From the NCBI GenBank assembly GCA_900550635.1, contig URSZ01000017.1, forward strand, positions 1 to 25,507: a stretch of 25,507 nucleotides of DNA. The letters are read 5' to 3'. The position numbers were made by a program, and so were the translations under genes. The stretch is from an uncultured Prevotella sp. (GTDB lineage Bacteria; Bacteroidota; Bacteroidia; Bacteroidales; Bacteroidaceae). Positions 7,396-16,056 of this stretch are shown piece by piece. Below the pieces are notes generated by a model. The model saw only the letters and a program-made list of their open reading frames with translations. It had not been told where the DNA came from and did not search any database. Within the stretch, counting starts at the first letter, position 1; every line of letters begins with the position of its first letter.

Positions 7396-10356
7396 TTAGT
7401 ACCAGTCTATGTTGGTGGAGTAGCTGCTTCGCTTATCCCATTTCAAAGCGTCGGCCAGTGTGGATGTCTTGGCACGGAAAGAAAAATTATAACTCGTAAA
7501 CGGGCGCAGCACCATTGAGCATGTCATCATAAAGCAGTGCAAGTCGCGGGATAATGAGGCCGTGGTCATTGAAAGCCTGTGGTAGTTGAAGTCGTATCCC
7601 GAACTGAAGTTTATGTTCCAGCCATCGGATATTCTTATGTTGCCCGAGAAGTTGAGCGACTGTGTATACGAGAACGGATACCTCATGGTTTTGGGGTTTA
7701 TCTTGCGGCTGCGGTCTTCGCGCATGGAGATACCGTAGCTTACGGATAGGGACCATGGTATTTCAAAGCGTTTGTAACCGTCATCGTCAATGCGCGATTT
7801 GCCCTTCTCCTTTTTTGCCGAGTTTTGGCTTTGGGTTAGGGTTGGGTCTACATTGCTGTCGGTCGTTTCTTCGTCTACATAGTCCTCTTCGGGAGCTTCT
7901 ATGGCTGAATTTATGTCGTCTATATCTGTACTTTCTTCCTCTTTTTTCTTTCCGAACAGTTTTTTGAACGTTTGGTTGTTGAATGTATACGAAATGTTTT
8001 GCGACATTCCCTGGAAACGCCCGAAACGTCCGTAGCTCCATTCGGTTCTGTCGCCTTCAACAACGTTCCCGTTGTCATCGTACTTGTAGGCGTATGTGGC
8101 AAATACGGCCGACATGCTGAACGTGTAGTTCTTCCATAGCTTGAGTCGCAAATTGGTGTTCAGGTTGCTCCACCGTTTTGTCTTTGCAGCCATGTTGTAG
8201 GATATACGTGCCGAAAGTTCGTCGATTAGGCTTATTTTCTTTTCGCCGGTAGAGTCTTTCGAACTTTTCACTTTCATTTCGAGGTTGTTTGAAAGGCTCA
8301 TCGATATACTTCCTGTTTTGCCTCTTGAAGGATAACTGAACATTCCGTTGGAGAACGGCGAGTAGGTAACGGTTGATACGTTACCGTCGCGGTCGGTCTT
8401 GACGTAAGAGTCATAATAGCCGTAACTGTCGGCTCCGAAGTCAGGAGCGTAGGTAAATGATATGTTCGGCTTCATCATGTGGCGGATAGCTATTATGCCG
8501 TCGCCGAACAGTTTGCGCCAAGGTTTGTAGAAACCGTACAGGGTGGTGTTTGCCGAAACTGACATTCGCCAGTCGTACACGTTATAGAAGCCGTAAATAG
8601 TATCGTTTACCTCGCGCTGGTTAACGTTGTCCCACTTGCGCATGATTTTGTTGGTGTACATACGGTCGTTGAACTGGAACGAGGGCGACACGTTGATGTA
8701 CTTGAATATTTGGAAACTGGCCGAGACTGGTATTTGGTGGTTCATTCCGTTGCGCCAGTCCTTTATAAGGTTTGAATGCAGCAATTTGTTCTCCTTTGTG
8801 CTTATCCGGTTGCTAAGTTGTCCGGTATAGCTCATCGAGATTTTCTCATACCATTTTTGTTTCCCTCTGAGTTTTTTGCGTTTAAAGGGATAGAATCGCG
8901 AAAGTGAGATGTTGAGGTCGGGCAGTGTGAGGTCGATAGTCGAGTCGCGCATGTTTTGGTTCAGGTTCGTTGTTGCCGACAAGGTGAGTCCTATGCTCTC
9001 GAACGTATGTGAGAACGAAACACTACTGGTGCGGGTTGACTGCGTGAGTGCTTGCGGGTTGTAAAGCGAAGAAAGGTTCTTGCGTTCGTAGCTCTCGGTT
9101 GCAAAATTCACGCTTGCCGAGAAGTTTGTGTTTGGCAAGGCTTTGGAGTCCTGCCGGTGCTGCCATTGTATCTTGAAGCTGGTCGTTTTTTCGTAGTCGG
9201 GCATGTTTTTCTCGCCTTCTACGGTATTTATGTAACTCAGGAAGAAGTTACCCGAATACTTGTAGCGTGTAAGGTAGTTTGATTCCAAGTTTATACCCCA
9301 CGAGCCTTTGGTATATATTTCGCCGGTAAGACGCATGTCTATGCGGTCGTTGAAAGCGAAGTAATATCCGCCGTCGCGCAGGTAGAAGCCGCGACGTGTC
9401 TCATCTCCGTAGGTTGGCATGAGGAATCCGCTCGAATATTTCTTTTTGAAAGGGAAGAAACCGTAAGGTATTGCCAGCGGCAGTGGTACGTCGGCCACCA
9501 CGAGATATGCCGGGCCGAACACAACGTCCTTGCCCGGGTGTACTTTAGCTCTTGACAAAGCTATGTAAAAGTCGGGATGTTTTGCGTCGCAGGTGGTGTA
9601 TCTTGCATGCTCCAGGAACAGAGTGCCGTCTTTGGCGCGTTTGGAGTTCTCGCTCCGCAGGAATCCTTCGCCCTGTTCGGTTCTTACGTTGTTGATAAAG
9701 CCTTTCTTCGTCTTGAAGTTAAAGCTCATTATGTCGCTGTCGTACTTTTCCGAACCTTGCGTGTAAATGGGAAGCCCTTCCCATTCTCCTGTCGAATCCT
9801 GAACACCGTAGGCATGTACAACCGAACTGTCGAGGTTCATTTCTATGCGTTCGGCCTTCAACTCCATGTCTTCGTATTTAACGTCGCCTTCACCGTATAG
9901 AAACGCTTTTTTCAGGCTCGCGTTGTATGTAATGGAGTCTGTAGCCGTATATTTTACCGGGGCGTCGAGGGCGTTTTTCTTGCTTTTGGATGAATCGGTT
10001 GCCGCCGTATCCGCCACGGCTGTGTCGCCGAAGGTTATAATGGTGTCGCGTCTTACTGCCGATGTGTCGATAAGAGCCGCCGCTGTGTCGGTTGGGGCTG
10101 TAGTGCTGCCTTTGCTGGCAGCAGTAGTGTCGCTACCGATTGAGGAACTGTCATTCTTATTAACGGCAGTGACACTTTTTGCCTGCGCTTTGCCGGATGT
10201 ATCCGGTTTTACGGCAGGAGCAATCGTGTCGGCTATGCTGTCGCCCGTATCCGGCGTGCCGTATGGAGAGGCAATGCCGTGTGCCGGGCTTATGCCGCAA
10301 ACGGAAAGTATTACTGCCGTTACGATTGCAGTGATTATCGATGTATTCTTTTTCAA
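7396..10356 (-). CDS. lptD: LPS assembly outer membrane protein LptD (Bacteroidota type)
   Basis: Outer membrane barrel that, with LptE, inserts lipopolysaccharide into the outer leaflet. After a signal-like segment (KKNTSIITAIVTAVILSVCG) comes a Ser/Thr/Asp-rich, low-complexity stretch of roughly 90 residues. An OstA/LptA-like domain follows (ITYNASLKKAFLYGEGDVKY, ERIEMNLDSS, ARYTTCD, PDFYIALSRAKVHPGKDVV). The remainder is a long barrel rich in alternating aromatic strands and ends in an aromatic residue (DWY). An acidic insertion (KKKEEESTDIDDINS ... EEDYVDEETTDS) sits in a loop near the C-terminus. There is no in-frame ATG near the start. I chose the TTG at 10356, which puts Lys-Lys and the signal peptide at the N-terminus; a TTG at 10416 would add 20 residues, but a -7-like box lies within that part. 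The LamG-like gene follows by 12 bp. Confidence 0.88.
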   Translation of the reverse strand: MKKNTSIITAIVTAVILSVCGISPAHGIASPYGTPDTGDSIADTIAPAVKPDTSGKAQAKSVTAVNKNDSSSIGSDTTAASKGSTTAPTDTAAALIDTSAVRRDTIITFGDTAVADTAATDSSKSKKNALDAPVKYTATDSITYNASLKKAFLYGEGDVKYEDMELKAERIEMNLDSSVVHAYGVQDSTGEWEGLPIYTQGSEKYDSDIMSFNFKTKKGFINNVRTEQGEGFLRSENSKRAKDGTLFLEHARYTTCDAKHPDFYIALSRAKVHPGKDVVFGPAYLVVADVPLPLAIPYGFFPFKKKYSSGFLMPTYGDETRRGFYLRDGGYYFAFNDRIDMRLTGEIYTKGSWGINLESNYLTRYKYSGNFFLSYINTVEGEKNMPDYEKTTSFKIQWQHRQDSKALPNTNFSASVNFATESYERKNLSSLYNPQALTQSTRTSSVSFSHTFESIGLTLSATTNLNQNMRDSTIDLTLPDLNISLSRFYPFKRKKLRGKQKWYEKISMSYTGQLSNRISTKENKLLHSNLIKDWRNGMNHQIPVSASFQIFKYINVSPSFQFNDRMYTNKIMRKWDNVNQREVNDTIYGFYNVYDWRMSVSANTTLYGFYKPWRKLFGDGIIAIRHMMKPNISFTYAPDFGADSYGYYDSYVKTDRDGNVSTVTYSPFSNGMFSYPSRGKTGSISMSLSNNLEMKVKSSKDSTGEKKISLIDELSARISYNMAAKTKRWSNLNTNLRLKLWKNYTFSMSAVFATYAYKYDDNGNVVEGDRTEWSYGRFGRFQGMSQNISYTFNNQTFKKLFGKKKEEESTDIDDINSAIEAPEEDYVDEETTDSNVDPTLTQSQNSAKKEKGKSRIDDDGYKRFEIPWSLSVSYGISMREDRSRKINPKTMRYPFSYTQSLNFSGNIRISDGWNINFSSGYDFNYHRLSMTTASLSRDLHCFMMTCSMVLRPFTSYNFSFRAKTSTLADALKWDKRSSYSTNIDWY

Positions 10357-10394
10357 AACCGGGTATTCAAAAAACGTATTACCAAGCCAATTTG

Positions 10395-10402
10395 CAAAAT
10401 TA
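10395..10402 (-). promoter_or_regulatory. Putative -7 box for lptD
   Basis: The minus strand reads TAATTTTG, an exact TAnnTTTG match, about 40 bp before the TTG at 10356. No clear -33 element is seen at the usual distance. Confidence 0.4.
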
Positions 10403-10684
10403 CGAATTTCCGCCAACTCATTGCTATATGTAATCCATTTTAAGCGTAATTCACAATCTTAAATACAATCCTCCGTAAAGTTCATGGACGCTATAATTGT
10501 CAAACAGGTTTGTTGGATTGAAGAAAATACCTCTTATTATTGCCGTCAGAGTGCGCGTTTCTGGAAAAGGGGACAGGTTTGCGAGCGTGCCCGTATGTTT
10601 CGGGCGAGTGTTTGATGTAAAAACGGGTGTCTGTTTTTGTCATTGCGTACAGCCGTGGTTTTCATCCCGGTTTTAACCCCGCAA

Positions 10685-10747
10685 AAAATAGGTCTGAGAT
10701 AATTTAAAATATGTGCCTTGTATTTTAAAATATGTCCGACCTGTTTT
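10685..10747. repeat. Dispersed 3 x 21-bp palindromic repeat, copy R3
   Basis: Units lie at 10685-10705, 10706-10726 and 10727-10747. Unit 1 is the GTCTGAGATAATTT variant, unit 2 the non-palindromic ATGTGCCTTGTAT variant, unit 3 close to palindromic (ATGTCCGACCTG). It continues into a right flank with TTTGCTCC, GTGGGT and TGAAAATGAGTTTTCAC that is shared with copy R5. Confidence 0.88.
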
Positions 10748-10828
10748 TTATTTGCTCCTATGTGGGTATAATTTCTTGAAAATGAGTTTTCACATTTTCC
10801 GCCCTAAAACAGACAATTCCCGTCCCGG

Positions 10829-10859
10829 TTTTTGATGCCCCAGACGGGGGCATCAAAAA
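10829..10859. repeat. 13-bp perfect inverted repeat (hairpin), not a terminator
   Basis: TTTTTGATGCCCC (10829-10841) and GGGGCATCAAAAA (10847-10859) are exact reverse complements around AGACG. On both strands the T-run precedes and the A-run follows the stem, opposite to an intrinsic terminator. Confidence 0.75.
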
Positions 10860-10929
10860 GGCTTTTGTAACCCTGCATTAGGAAGGGGGAGGGTTTCTGT
10901 GTCGGTAAAAAATGTTTGCTGTGAAATAT

Positions 10930-10961
10930 AAAAATCATCGGCAGGAATACCTGCCGATGAT
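10930..10961 (-). terminator. Intrinsic terminator downstream of ddh
   Basis: ATCATCGGCAGG (10934-10945) and CCTGCCGATGAT (10950-10961) form a perfect 12-bp stem with a 4-nt loop. Read on the minus strand, TTTTATATTT follows the stem. It lies about 90 bp after the ddh stop. Confidence 0.85.
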
Positions 10962-11051
10962 GTAACGTACAAATTGATATGTTTGTATAATTATGAGCTC
11001 TGAAAACAGTGTAATGATACAAACATTTTATGCGGTGTGACAGGTTTTTCC

Positions 11052-11951
11052 TTACACAAGATGTGCCACAAGGGTCTCGCGGTCTCCGGGCAGGAGGTCT
11101 ATTACGGGTATTTCAATCATTGTATAACAACCCGGCTTTTGCTTCATGGAAGCACGTGCTGCGCCTACCAGGACTTGTCCGGTAAGTGCGGGATTGTTTA
11201 TCGACATGTTGAAATCGAAACGCTGATTGGGCGTTTTTCCCGAAACACCTTTGCGTGTCATGTTAACACCGTGCCCCATGTCTATAAGGTCGTCTACGCA
11301 AGGCACTTTTATTACATGGGTTTCGTCGCTTGCAAAATACGGGTCTGTCTTGATGTCGTGTTCTACTTAGCCGAAGTCAAAACCGTCTTCAACATCAACG
11401 TAGACAACACGGCGATGTATTCCCGTTCCTAACGGTATGGTCATGGAAAGCGCTGCTTTTACGCCTTTAACGGCCTTTACAGCAACGGTGTGCCCCATGC
11501 TCATCCCAGGTCCGAAGTTAGTATATGTTAGGCCTTTTGGAGCAAGCGCGAGGAGCAGGGCTCTTACTACGCTGTCGCTTCCCGGGTCCCAGCCGGCCGC
11601 GATAACGGATACCTTGTTGTTGGCTTTGGCCACTTCGTCGAGGTTGCGGCGCAGTTCGGGTATCTGTGTGTGAATATCAAAACTGTCAACGGTATTTATT
11701 CCGCATGCAAGTATTTCGCGGGCGTATTCTTCAACTTTTCGTGTAGGTGTTGCAAGTATGGCAACATCGACATCTTTTAAATCCTTAATGTTGGCCGTAA
11801 CATTATATGAGGCAATCTCTTCGGGTAGATTCTCTTTGCCTTTACGGCGAACGATACCGGCTATTTCAAAATCTGGGGCTTCCTGCAATGCCTGTACAGT
11901 GTAGCGTCCGATATTACCGTAACCAACTACGGCTGCTCTGATTTTTTTCAT
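11052..11951 (-). pseudogene. ddh: meso-Diaminopimelate D-dehydrogenase, interrupted by an in-frame stop
   Basis: NADPH-dependent enzyme that makes meso-diaminopimelate in one step from tetrahydrodipicolinate, serving lysine and peptidoglycan synthesis. The N-terminal half has the Rossmann motif VGYGNIG (9-15), ILATPTRKV, TVDSFDIH, AAGWDPGSDS, NFGPGMSMGHTVA and RRVVYVDVEDGFDFG. Codon 195 is then TAA (plus-strand 11367-11369). The same frame continues VEHDIKTDPYF, KVPCVDDLIDMGHGVNM, RKGVSGKT, NNPALTGQV, KQKPGCYTMIEIPV and ends normally at 11052, giving 299 codons in total. Only one base (CAA to TAA) need differ from an intact gene; from memory of the family, glutamine is expected there. Both halves are otherwise well preserved, so the lesion is recent, a sequence error, or tolerated. 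A terminator follows the gene. Confidence 0.9.
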
Positions 11952-12000
11952 ATTGTAATTATTTTAGCTAAGTTTTCCTTCAAATATTCGATTGACGGAA

Positions 12001-12008
12001 CAAATTTA
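12001..12008 (-). promoter_or_regulatory. Putative -7 box for ddh
   Basis: The minus strand reads TAAATTTG, fitting TAnnTTTG, about 50 bp before the ddh ATG. TTTG elements lie further upstream (12021-12029) but at 12 and 17 bases, shorter than the best promoters in this window. Confidence 0.35.
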
Positions 12009-12061
12009 TAATTTCTTACCCAAAACAAATCTGCTGCAGGGTGACAAAAATAATGGTTCAG

Positions 12062-12910
12062 TTAGAAAAAATCGTCTTTACGAGGGATGGTAAATTTCAT
12101 AAGGTCATACATGGAACCATTGTATATATCGAAGTCAACATCTCCCTTTATCCCGTCGAGTTTACCCGCATCGGTATGTTGCCATAGTTTCCATTTTCCT
12201 TTATACCGCAGTGTGTCCACATAATAATGCGCTATCCAATAAGGGTAATCGTCGAATATGGAATCAGAAAGGTATGACATTTTAAACTTATAATAAGTGT
12301 ATATTATAGGTTTAACGTTATAATGCTCCTCAACAATACGCAGCCATGTTAAAGCTTCTTTTGCCACTTGCTCCGGCGTTAAAGTGCCACGTCTCTCGAA
12401 ATCCAAGACCGGTGGCAAGTCTCCTCCTTCAAGATGTACTTGTTTAAGAAAATATTCGGCCTGTTCCTTGGCCGGTACTCCCGGTACGAAATAATGGTAT
12501 GCCCCGCGGATAAAACCATAGTCTTTCGCATTAAAGAAATTGTCGTTGAAATTCTCGTCGAGCAAAGAATTTCCTTCGGTCGATTTAATTATGACAAACC
12601 TTACAGGATTTCCGTTAATTGAAGCACCGCGCAATTTTCGCCAATTTATCTCTCCCTGATAATGCGAAATGTCTATTCCTTGTATGGAATAGCCGTTTGG
12701 ATATTTTGTGTCGCCGTAAAGGGCTTGCCAGCGAAAGTTAACCGGATTTACGAACAAATAATAGAAAACGAAAGTATACAAAGCAGCGATAAAGATACCG
12801 CCACACCATAAAACCCATGCAGGCCACTTACTTAGCTTCTTTATAAATCCAACATGGCTTTTGGTTTTGTATCGCGTGTATCGCTTTCTTTTTCTTGCCA
12901 TTTCTTTCAT
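12062..12910 (-). CDS. Membrane-anchored GH25 lysozyme-like muramidase
   Basis: Glycoside hydrolase family 25 protein expected to cleave the MurNAc-GlcNAc bond of peptidoglycan. A basic N-terminus (ARKRKRYTRYKTK) is followed by one hydrophobic helix (about 29-52, WVLWCGGIFIAALYTFVFYY), so the catalytic domain is probably periplasmic and anchored by its N-terminus. GH25 hallmarks are QGIDISHYQGEINW with the first catalytic-site Asp, FVIIKSTEGNS, GAYHYFVPG, the acidic pair in PPVLDFERRG, PIIYTYYKF, WIAHYY, and the C-terminal KLWQHTD and DVDFDIYNG. At 282 aa the length is normal for an anchored form. Starts at 12910 or 12901 (fourth codon) are both possible. The pfp terminator hairpin ends 4 bp before the first ATG. 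Confidence 0.9.
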   Translation of the reverse strand: MKEMARKRKRYTRYKTKSHVGFIKKLSKWPAWVLWCGGIFIAALYTFVFYYLFVNPVNFRWQALYGDTKYPNGYSIQGIDISHYQGEINWRKLRGASINGNPVRFVIIKSTEGNSLLDENFNDNFFNAKDYGFIRGAYHYFVPGVPAKEQAEYFLKQVHLEGGDLPPVLDFERRGTLTPEQVAKEALTWLRIVEEHYNVKPIIYTYYKFKMSYLSDSIFDDYPYWIAHYYVDTLRYKGKWKLWQHTDAGKLDGIKGDVDFDIYNGSMYDLMKFTIPRKDDFF

Positions 12911-12913
12911 ATC

Positions 12914-12970
12914 AAAAAATTAAGTTCTCCTCCTGCCGGACACAGCCGCAGGCGCAGAACTTAATTTTTT
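12914..12970 (-). terminator. Intrinsic terminator after pfp, abutting the GH25 start
   Basis: AAAAAATTAAGTTCT (12914-12928) and AGAACTTAATTTTTT (12956-12970) are perfect 15-bp complements, with an inner CCTGC/GCAGG stem (12932-12936, 12948-12952). A U-run ends the structure on the minus strand. The 3' edge is 4 bp from the GH25 ATG at 12910, so it may also act as an attenuator. Confidence 0.8.
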
Positions 12971-13068
12971 ATCACTATATGCAGTTTATTAAATGCTTTT
13001 TATACCGTAAAGCCTTCTCATTTGAAGAGTGTGCAAAAATTTATTTTAAGCACAGCTTTACCGCACTT

Positions 13069-14706
13069 TTATTTCCCGCGTTCCAATTGAAGCGTTTTAG
13101 TGGGCTGGTCGCATACTTCAGTAGGCCCAAAATACTGGATAGGACCGGGATATACGAAGCAGGTGTTGCGACGCCATTCTTCGCGGTGTGCGGCAAACTC
13201 TTTGAACGGAGCAGCTTCCAGTTCTACCAGCGCTTTCTTGATAACGGGCTTCATCTGGCCGTTGCGACGCTCCATATTAAGCATCATTGTAATAGGAACA
13301 CCGCCAGCTATCCATTCTTCAGCGGGGGCAGTTGTATTGTTTACGATAGCCATGTATCCGGTTTTTCCGTTAGCCATAAGTTCTGAAGCACTTATGCCGA
13401 GAGCATAGCAATAGTCGGCATCGTAATTTGAAGGAGCGGCACAGCGTCCTTCGTATCCGAAGAAGTGGTGCTGTGGAGCAAACTTGCCAACGTATTTGCC
13501 TTCTGCTTTCCATTGTGCGAGTTTTTTGCCTACCATTTCCGAAAGAAGTTTTTCGGTCTCGATTAGAGAAACCTGTACATTTCCGTGCGGGTCACGTTCC
13601 ATAGTCAACTGTTTGGCTACGCCTTCGGGAAGTGAAGCGTACACGGTAGCATTCTCTCCGTTGAGCTTCGTCTTAATCCATTCGTAGTGGTCAGCCGGAG
13701 ACACTTTCTGGCCTTCTTCGCTTGCCAGCAGGTCATTGAGCTCGGCGATGAGACGTTTTATTGCCGGAATGAATTCAATAAGTCCTTCGGGAATGAGCAC
13801 GGTTCCGAAATTATTGCCTTCAGCAGCGCGGTCAGCAACAGTTTGTGCTATATAGGTTACGATGTCGTCCAATGTTTGGTTCTTTTTTTCGACCTCTTCC
13901 GAAACGATAGTTACGTTGGGATGACATTGCAGTGCGCATTCAAGAGCTATGTGCGAAGCAGAGCGACCCATGAGCTTTATGAAATGCCAGTACTTGCGTG
14001 CCGAAGCCGCGTCGCGCTGGATGTTGCCGATAAGCTCTGAATATGTTTTTGTAGCAGTGTCGAATCCGAAGCTCGTCTCAATCTGCTTGTTCTTCAAGTC
14101 TCCGTCAATGGTTTTCGGGCAGCCGATAACCTGTATTCCGTAGCCTTTGGCAGCATAATATTCAGCAAGTACGCAGGCGTTTGTATTTGAATCGTCACCA
14201 CCAATTATTACCAAAGCCTTGATTCCGAGTTCGCGTATTATCTCATAACCTTTTTCGAACTGTTCTTCTTTTTCAAGCTTTGTACGGCCTGAACCAATCA
14301 TGTCGAAGCCGCCGGTGTTGCGGTATTCATTTATTATATCAGCAGTAAGCTCTTTGTATTTATGGTCAACGAGTCCGCCCGGGCCCAATATAAATCCATA
14401 AAGGCGGTTTTCGGGATTCAGGCGCTTAATTCCATCGAACAAGCCGCAAATCACATTGTGACCGCCGGGAGCTTGCCCGCCCGAAAGTATGACACCTACG
14501 TTCATTTTGGGATGTGTCGTAGGTTCACCTTCAACAAATTCTACGAGAGGAAGGCCGTAGGTGTTGGGGAACAATTTCTTGATTTCTTCCTGGTCGCCCA
14601 CACTCTGTGTCGGTTCACCCTCTTTTACTTTCACATTGCCTCGTAAAGCCTTAGGCAACTTGGGGCTGTAAGCCTCGCGTGCTATTTGCAATACACTTTT
14701 TTCCAT
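13069..14706 (-). CDS. pfp: Pyrophosphate--fructose-6-phosphate 1-phosphotransferase
   Basis: PPi-dependent phosphofructokinase of the long (about 550-aa) type; it interconverts fructose 6-phosphate and fructose 1,6-bisphosphate reversibly, using pyrophosphate instead of ATP. Diagnostic parts are GVILSGGQAPGGHNVI near residues 72-87, GFILGPGGLVD, GGDDSNTNACVLAEY (the second Asp, where ATP enzymes have Gly, marks PPi use), GCPKTIDGDLKN, SFGFDTATK, KLMGRSASHIALECAL, VLIPEGLIEF, and FFGYEGRCAAPSNYD. The 545-aa length fits the family. It is a single-gene unit by its strong terminator (12914-12970) and its own promoter upstream. Confidence 0.97.
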   Translation of the reverse strand: MEKSVLQIAREAYSPKLPKALRGNVKVKEGEPTQSVGDQEEIKKLFPNTYGLPLVEFVEGEPTTHPKMNVGVILSGGQAPGGHNVICGLFDGIKRLNPENRLYGFILGPGGLVDHKYKELTADIINEYRNTGGFDMIGSGRTKLEKEEQFEKGYEIIRELGIKALVIIGGDDSNTNACVLAEYYAAKGYGIQVIGCPKTIDGDLKNKQIETSFGFDTATKTYSELIGNIQRDAASARKYWHFIKLMGRSASHIALECALQCHPNVTIVSEEVEKKNQTLDDIVTYIAQTVADRAAEGNNFGTVLIPEGLIEFIPAIKRLIAELNDLLASEEGQKVSPADHYEWIKTKLNGENATVYASLPEGVAKQLTMERDPHGNVQVSLIETEKLLSEMVGKKLAQWKAEGKYVGKFAPQHHFFGYEGRCAAPSNYDADYCYALGISASELMANGKTGYMAIVNNTTAPAEEWIAGGVPITMMLNMERRNGQMKPVIKKALVELEAAPFKEFAAHREEWRRNTCFVYPGPIQYFGPTEVCDQPTKTLQLERGK

Positions 14707-14732
14707 TTATATGAAGTTTAAATTTGTTTGTG

Positions 14733-14763
14733 CAAAGGTAATGAATTATTGAACAAATAACAA
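14733..14763 (-). promoter_or_regulatory. Putative promoter of pfp
   Basis: On the minus strand, TTG (14763-14761) and TACCTTTG (14740-14733) are separated by 20 bases, matching the Bacteroidota -33/-7 form. The -7 box ends about 27 bp before the pfp ATG. Confidence 0.55.
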
Positions 14764-14826
14764 CCCGCAGAAAATTTGTTTTTACCAATTATATCTTGTG
14801 TAAGATACGTAATGAATGATGTTTTA

Positions 14827-15990
14827 TTAAACTTCTCGGAATTTGAAACCGCGGTCGCCGTGACGCATGAACCATGGGTGGGTAACAAAAAGATACAGAG
14901 CTACAGAAAGCAATATGAGTACGAGAGCCGTTTCCAATGCTACTGGTATCATCAAAGCCAAAACGAGTCCTAAGGCGTATCCGCATTCACGCGAAAGCAT
15001 GTAAGTGTTTTGTGCCGTACCTCTCTGGCAATGCCCGGTAAGTTTCAGGAAATAGAGCAGGAAGCGTGTAGAAGCGAGCGATATTCCGGCTCCGAACATG
15101 AATGAAGCTACCTTATAATATGTGTCGGCGTCCCTTACTATGATAATAAGCAGTGCGAAAAACGCGCATAGCAGGCCCGAAACTATTTCCGCCCGCATGT
15201 CGGCGTTGCGAAACACAGCCTTACGCACTACGTTGGCAGTTATTGTGCCTGCTGCTGCAAATGCCCAGAAAAGCCACGAGCCGAAAGCCATTATAACAAC
15301 TCCTGCGGGAATCGATATAAGCAGAAGATTAAGAAACGGGACAAAATCGTTTTTTTGCCAAAAGCGGTCAAGCCCGAAGATACCCGGGTGGATTGGAGCA
15401 CGGAAAGGAACTTTCAGGCTGGAAACCAGCGCTATAGACGCCGCCAGCATTGCAATACCGCAGAGCAACATCACGTTGAAATTGAATTCTTCCATCAGGA
15501 AATACCCCAAGCCTGCTCCGCACGGAACGGCTATCAAGGCCGACCACGCAAAGGAATAATCCGATGATGTGCGCGACTCCGACACTGAAAGGTCGTTGAG
15601 CAGAGTGCTGCCCAATGTTACTTGGGCAAGTCCGAACATCATTCCTTCAAGAAAGCGCACCAAAGCCACGACTTCAACGCTTTTGTCGAAATACATCAGG
15701 GCTGTAGCTACTACCATGGCGATGAGCGACACCCGGTAAACGTTCTGCCTGCGGTATTTGTCCACAAGGAATGCGCCTACAGGGCCGGGAATAAACAATC
15801 CCAGCATGTACGCGATATTAAAAAAAGATAATGCCTCCGAAGAAGGCATTACGCTCGAGGATTGTTCCGATAAAGCTACAAACTGCATTACAACAGTGCT
15901 AACCAGCAGGAAATTTGCCGTGCACATACAATGTTTCCTTCGTTCGCACAAAGACATTTGACGTGATTCGTTGTTTCCCATGTCATTCAT
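14827..15990 (-). CDS. MFS transporter, substrate unknown
   Basis: A 387-aa polytopic membrane protein with about 12 hydrophobic segments. Typical Major Facilitator features are visible: AYMLGLFIPGPVGAFLVDKYRRQNVYR between helices 2 and 3 (motif A-like, with the Asp and basic pair), VRFLEGMMFGLAQVTLGSTLLNDL in the helix 4-5 region, and RECGYALGLVLALMI in the C-terminal half. The loop between the halves is short (KVPFRAPIHPGIFGLDRFWQK). The start may be at 15990 or at the fourth codon (15981). It begins 66 bp after the panB stop in the same direction and could be co-transcribed; a link to pantothenate is possible but not shown. Confidence 0.85.
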   Translation of the reverse strand: MNDMGNNESRQMSLCERRKHCMCTANFLLVSTVVMQFVALSEQSSSVMPSSEALSFFNIAYMLGLFIPGPVGAFLVDKYRRQNVYRVSLIAMVVATALMYFDKSVEVVALVRFLEGMMFGLAQVTLGSTLLNDLSVSESRTSSDYSFAWSALIAVPCGAGLGYFLMEEFNFNVMLLCGIAMLAASIALVSSLKVPFRAPIHPGIFGLDRFWQKNDFVPFLNLLLISIPAGVVIMAFGSWLFWAFAAAGTITANVVRKAVFRNADMRAEIVSGLLCAFFALLIIIVRDADTYYKVASFMFGAGISLASTRFLLYFLKLTGHCQRGTAQNTYMLSRECGYALGLVLALMIPVALETALVLILLSVALYLFVTHPWFMRHGDRGFKFREV

Positions 15991-16056
15991 AACGCCTTAA
16001 GCGGGTTTAGGTTTAAATGTATATAAATAAAGAACGCTTGAAACCTTATTGCTTCG

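Larger units (their letters stand above)
10357..11051. other. Long intergenic region between ddh and lptD
   Basis: About 695 bp without a credible gene. It contains a putative lptD -7 box, repeat copy R3 with extended flanks, a 13-bp perfect inverted repeat and a minus-strand terminator, each listed separately. I see no RNA gene I can name. Confidence 0.6.

Noticed and set aside
9845..10462. A 205-codon plus-strand frame opposite the lptD N-terminus
   Set aside because: It reflects the biased composition of the Ser/Thr/Asp-rich lptD segment; it overlaps a supported gene and has no family signature.
10804..11022. A 72-codon minus-strand frame in the ddh-lptD gap
   Set aside because: It spans two strong inverted repeats, including the ddh terminator, and resembles no known protein.
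11367..11369. TAA as a reassigned sense codon
   Set aside because: Other genes here (for example mnmA, thiF and the 3' end of ddh) end at TAA where the family ends, so general reassignment is not supported.
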